A DNA stretch of 7,210 bases from CAZVYS01 sp964630755 (lineage in GTDB: Bacteria; Patescibacteriota; Microgenomatia; UBA1400; CG1-02-47-37). This document shows, piece by piece, positions 6,401-7,210 of this stretch (positions are counted from its first letter, which is position 1; every line of letters starts with the position of its first letter). A program made the translations under genes and the position numbers. The notes beneath the pieces are model-generated. The model did no database searches. It was not told the origin of the DNA and saw nothing but the letters and a program-made list of their open reading frames with translations. Where the stretch lies: assembly GCA_964630755.1 (NCBI GenBank), contig CAZVYS010000036.1:1-7210 (forward strand), in the 5' to 3' direction.

Positions 6401-7210
6401 GACTCCAGAAGAGTCGATCCAGTCGACTCCTGTAGCAGTAGTAGATAGTAATTGATTAACAGAGCCAACTGAGTTGTTTTCATCATAGAGTTGTCCGTCT
6501 AGCCTCATGTCTCCTAAGACATCCAGTAGGCGAGTAGGCCCCGTCGTCCCGATGCCGACGTTGCCGGTGGAATTAATATAGAGACTGTTTGACGAAGCTC
6601 CAGCCTCAACTACAAATGGGTTTTTTGAATTGTCTTGATCTCGAAGTTTGAAGACACCTGTTGTATCTGTGAATAAACGCCACTGGATGCCACTTCCTCC
6701 TGCACTATCAAGGGATATGGCTACATCGCCACTTCCAGAAATATGTATTATGGCACTTGGAGCCGTCGTCCCGATGCCGACGTTGCCGTTTTGTTGAATA
6801 ACCATATTCCAGGCACCACCCTCATCTTTGAAGCCCAAAGCATCTGACGAAGTACCAATGAGTGTTGAAGAAACTCTCCATTTTTCTGTATTTTGCCTTT
6901 GAAATTTTATGTTTGGACCGTATGTAGCATCACTTCTATCTAAAGTTAAACTTACAGACGATCCTGCTAGTTCTAAAAGTGATTCTGGCCCCGTCGTCCC
7001 GATGCCGACGTTGCCGGTGTCGTCAAGAGTAAATCCAGTGCCTGCACCTGCAGTTGCATTATCTATATGTAGGTGCTCGCCAGCCATATAGATACGACCT
7101 GAAATCGGGCCAGAACTACCAACTATCTTTATTCCATCATCATATGTTTCTGCGCTTTGTAAAATATGCAACAGAGCCCCCGGAGCCGTCGTGCCGATGC
7201 CGACGTTGCC
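1..7210 (-). CDS. Giant repeat-rich surface/fibre-like protein, internal fragment
   Basis: The frame read from base 7210 down to base 2 has 2403 sense codons and no stop; base 1 starts the next codon. Both ends are outside the window, so no start, ribosome binding site, signal peptide or anchor can be seen. Order of parts: 17 GNVGIGTT-x-P repeats (residues 1-1348), a linker with a GTVYYDSDVDHLYV segment, a 155-residue module (1490-1644), a Gly-rich segment (1675-1911), a WxxW/YLQYRA beta module apparently split by a galactose-binding-like domain (1999-2147), and a second 155-residue module (2249-2403). The composition, rich in Gly, Thr, Ser, Asp and Asn and nearly free of Cys, fits an extracellular beta-rich structural or adhesive protein. 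No catalytic motif was recognised. NVGIGTT arrays are known from phage fibres carrying endosialidase-type chaperones and from giant proteins of uncultivated bacteria. Adhesion or surface display is inferred, not shown. Confidence 0.93.
467..640 (-). other. Charged linker before second 155-residue module
   Basis: These 58 residues run from SAQTINDRLPNQNN through EEYDHEERLTITEIDLDD to SIHTSKNLTSVNQLGGYYSG. The first half is acidic and hydrophilic. It holds the same position as the charged linker before module copy 1, and both end in a Lys/Thr/Ser-Val stretch followed by an acidic or Gly/Tyr stretch. Only the last 20 or so residues look even weakly alike. No domain was recognised. Confidence 0.5.
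641..1477 (-). other. WxxW / YLQYRA beta module, apparently split by an inserted domain
   Basis: The first part (1477-1235) contains YEVWVSKE, AWTEDLDTNGEIQIQTRSGN and GTWEAWKP. The second part (769-641) contains NNYLQYRAIMSTTNILNTPTL and EVRITYNDG. In proteins I remember, a 'QxRTGN...D..W..W' strand set is followed closely by 'RYLQYRA.L.T....TP.L..V.I.Y', forming one beta-sandwich module. Here the two halves are about 155 residues apart, with a galactose-binding-like domain between them. Split-domain architecture is therefore proposed. The alternative is two unrelated small modules that happen to flank it. Confidence 0.55.
770..1216 (-). other. Galactose-binding-like (CBM-type jelly-roll) domain
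   Basis: About 149 residues (1999-2147) start at YKVLNNMDTHGDWTGSNVTV and end at TTVYMDSLEIENM. The pattern fits a jelly-roll carbohydrate- or ligand-binding fold: an opening W-x-G turn, VDFTGYQFLTAWLRSS, then VRLGFGES, DVWQKVYWDLSDI, TKLRITVKPNS and a closing VYMDSLEI strand. The 'W.KVYWDLSDI...LRI.......VYMDSLEI' ending is characteristic of galactose-binding-like sandwiches. The acidic run IDYYEDEDEST could hold a metal-binding loop. Glycan binding is plausible for a surface protein, but no specific binding residues can be assigned from sequence alone. Confidence 0.6.
1478..2278 (-). other. Beta strip plus glycine-rich segment (about 40% Gly)
   Basis: The segment opens with ATGAVAINGNIHADSKGYRG and then, from residue 1675 (base 2188) to residue 1911, has 94 Gly in 237 residues by hand count. 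There are four runs of six Gly and further runs of four or five. In between lie strand-like pieces such as GIVYIAADSITVSGTISNDG, GGSIKLVGDTLTLGSSLVAA and the closing GGSGRIATYS. Two cysteines (codons 2162-2164 and 2066-2068) sit in the first half. The runs could pack as polyglycine-II helices, as described for a phage S16 tip adhesin, with the strand pieces forming ribs. That is inference. Gly codons are mixed (GGT, GGA, GGC), so this is a protein-level repeat, not a simple DNA microsatellite. Confidence 0.82.
2278..2332. repeat. 55-bp perfect direct DNA repeat, copy 1
   Basis: These bases are identical to 1-55. They encode NFYPSDWDGSKNGVMFFR plus the first base of the next codon. The codons just before the tract differ between copies, so the repeat has a sharp edge at 2332/2333. 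Conserved protein stretches just upstream show many synonymous differences, so this tract is more similar than its surroundings. Confidence 0.93.
2279..2743 (-). repeat. 155-residue beta-rich module, copy 1
   Basis: This module (residues 1490-1644) begins VDGAITVSS and ends NFYPSDWDGSKNGVMFFR. Landmarks in order are SGRSCPDGGDAVNYSV, GGCLALGDEILLINLQG, YTNVGNWETLRI, KTNYYGDNSDDDTNLG and AGTQRVMLQRVPNY. It aligns without any gap to 466-2, with 106 of 155 residues identical by hand count. Two cysteines (module positions 24 and 53; codons 2672-2674 and 2585-2587) are kept in both copies and could form a disulfide. From memory, a domain of this kind (GDEhLLINLQG...QRVMLQRVPNYT...FRAxGxVxVNG) precedes Gly-rich segments in large bacterial surface proteins, and a Gly-rich segment does follow here. 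I cannot name a catalogued family for it. Confidence 0.85.
2744..3166 (-). other. Linker: GTVYYDSDVDHLYV segment, then charged non-repeat stretch
   Basis: These 141 residues join the repeat array to the 155-residue module. The first part (about 3166-2996) contains SITFTPVAS and then EGTVYYDSDVDHLYVRTGD...YHRLA, the 'YYDxxxxxLYV' pattern often seen near the end of fibre-like regions. The second part (2995-2744) includes IGWFYDTLWKKIQDKSQ and DHDLDNEMNPAFNEKKKTT. It is richer in Lys, Asp, Glu and aromatic residues than the rest of the protein and is the longest stretch without visible repeats. A short helix around LWKKIQDKSQ is possible. No enzyme motif was recognised. Confidence 0.55.
3197..3397 (-). 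other. GYINWG...SGYGVRDNSG...SW module closing the repeat array
   Basis: This is the 67-residue spacer between motif 16 (GNVGIGDASP) and motif 17 (DDVGIGGTGP). It reads HKLDVAGNIGLDAGGYINWG, then SGYGVRDNSGTIEIKNSAGSW, then LWTDGGTTTYLTATT. It resembles the closing segments I remember from large repeat proteins of uncultivated bacteria, where a G-x-I-x-W-G / SGYG-x-RDNSG / SW pattern precedes a change of domain type. The array does stop one motif later. Function is unknown. Confidence 0.6.
4628..4756 (-). repeat. LDVLGDMRLDGQLYDENN module, copy B
   Basis: This is the second copy of the 43-residue spacer module and directly follows the eleventh motif (GNVGIGITDP). Nine substitutions separate it from copy A, mostly in the NSVGSVNQL / NAVGTPGQV stretch and at the C-terminal end. 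It is followed by TGSGTDNYIPRFNG and SIFYDTGSNVG, a segment typical of S74-associated fibre proteins (from memory). What follows copy A is different, so the duplication does not extend past the module on that side. Confidence 0.85.
6407..6535 (-). repeat. LDVLGDMRLDGQLYDENN module, copy A
   Basis: A 43-residue spacer module directly follows the fourth GNVGIGTT motif. It runs from TRLLDVLGDMRLDG through QLYDENNSVGS to TGVDWIDSS. It matches the module at 4628-4756 at 34 of 43 residues without gaps. Segments of the form 'LYDxNNSVGTxGQxLSTTxTGVDW' are familiar from phage-fibre-like and CPR repeat proteins (from memory). Its role is structural as far as can be seen. Confidence 0.85.
6537..6569. 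repeat. 33-bp perfect direct DNA repeat, copy 1
   Basis: These 33 bases are identical to 6987-7019. They encode the GNVGIGTTGP motif with the same codons, including GGG ACG ACG GGG. The motif copies at 6758-6787 and 7181-7210 share most of the same core DNA but differ at a few positions. Other motif copies in the gene use varied synonymous codons, so the identity exceeds what protein conservation needs. Confidence 0.9.
6987..7019. repeat. 33-bp perfect direct DNA repeat, copy 2
   Basis: This is the second copy of the perfect repeat at 6537-6569, 450 bp (150 codons) away and in the same reading frame. The spacers on either side are unrelated between the two copies. That suggests recombination or homogenisation restricted to the motif core, or recent spreading of a short cassette. 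Confidence 0.9.

Larger units (their letters stand above)
3167..7210 (-). repeat. Array of 17 GNVGIGTT-x-P protein repeats with variable spacers
   Basis: Ten-residue motif copies end (coding 5' base) at 7210, 7015, 6787, 6565, 6268, 6046, 5800, 5593, 5239, 5011, 4786, 4534, 4258, 3913, 3637, 3427 and 3196. The period is 65, 76, 74, 99, 74, 82, 69, 118, 76, 75, 84, 92, 115, 92, 70 and 77 codons, always a whole number of codons. Most copies read GN-V/I-GIGTT-D/A/G-P. Degenerate copies are GNVGIGLTLP, GYIGIGYTDP, SNVGLATTDP, GNVGIGDASP and DDVGIGGTGP. Spacers tend to begin with two to four residues and then L-x-V/I, and to end in a strand such as RIRIDNNGN, VRLDNNGN or VRIDSSGN. This recurrent turn-plus-strand pattern suggests a long beta-structured, possibly trimeric, stalk like those of S74-chaperone fibres. 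No S74 chaperone domain lies in the window, so that structural reading is inference. Confidence 0.92.

Noticed and set aside
2998..7091. Other short open frames on both strands between 2998 and 7091
   Set aside because: All lie inside the uninterrupted minus-strand gene, are under 100 codons, and repeat the same odd residues where the GNVGIGTT motif is read in other frames or antisense.
6536..7210. CRISPR-like spacing of a 25-33 bp GC-rich repeat
   Set aside because: Intervals are 195-228 bp, all multiples of three, and both repeats and spacers are translated in one frame. The motif degenerates at protein level along the gene and there is no leader or cas gene.
3167..7210. Diversity-generating retroelement target in the variable spacers
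   Set aside because: No reverse transcriptase, template repeat or adenine-biased variable repeat is visible, and spacer differences include length and unrelated sequence, not A-site substitutions.
1..7210. Endosialidase-type (S74) self-cleaving chaperone domain
   Set aside because: The array style suggests such a domain could exist in the protein, but no chaperone-like segment with its catalytic Ser/Lys context was recognised in this window.

Overview
The window lies entirely inside one very large protein-coding gene on the minus strand. Read from base 7210 down to base 2, 2403 consecutive codons contain no stop. Neither the start codon nor the stop codon is in the window, so the full protein is longer than 2403 residues. 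The small ORFs visible in other frames are by-products of its repetitive, Gly/Thr/Asp-rich codons. No RNA gene, mobile element, CRISPR array, promoter or terminator can be supported.

Layout in protein order (high to low coordinates). (1) Bases 7210-3167, residues 1-1348: seventeen copies of a GNVGIGTT-x-P motif separated by variable spacers, the repeat style of phage tail-fibre, endosialidase-chaperone-associated and giant bacterial surface proteins. Two spacers carry an LDVLGDMRLDGQLYDENN module. (2) Bases 3166-2744: a linker with a GTVYYDSDVDHLYV segment and a charged, repeat-free stretch. (3) Bases 2743-2279: a 155-residue module with two cysteines. (4) Bases 2278-1478: a short beta-like strip, then a 237-residue segment that is about 40% glycine. 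(5) Bases 1477-641: a WxxW / YLQYRA-type beta module that appears to be split by a roughly 149-residue galactose-binding-like domain. (6) Bases 640-467: a linker. (7) Bases 466-1: a second copy of the 155-residue module, colinear with the first and without gaps (106 of 155 residues identical by hand count), cut off by the window edge where the first copy runs into its Gly-rich part.

The organism is probably a bacterium of the Candidate Phyla Radiation (Patescibacteria) or a similar uncultivated lineage. This is inferred from remembered protein style, namely NVGIGTT arrays followed by GYINWG...SGYG...SW and Gly-rich modules in very large surface proteins, not from a marker gene. No in-frame TGA occurs, while Gly is abundant and uses GGN. 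That argues against the code-25 lineages (Gracilibacteria, Absconditabacteria). A large phage or prophage fibre gene is the main alternative.

The protein looks like a secreted or surface-anchored structural/adhesive fibre. Composition is rich in Gly, Thr, Ser, Asp and Asn, only six cysteines were seen, and no catalytic motif was recognised. The most informative observations concern how it evolves. A perfect 55-bp repeat lies inside otherwise synonymously diverged paralogous modules. Four motif copies near the N-terminal side share nearly identical GC-rich DNA set in AT-richer spacers.
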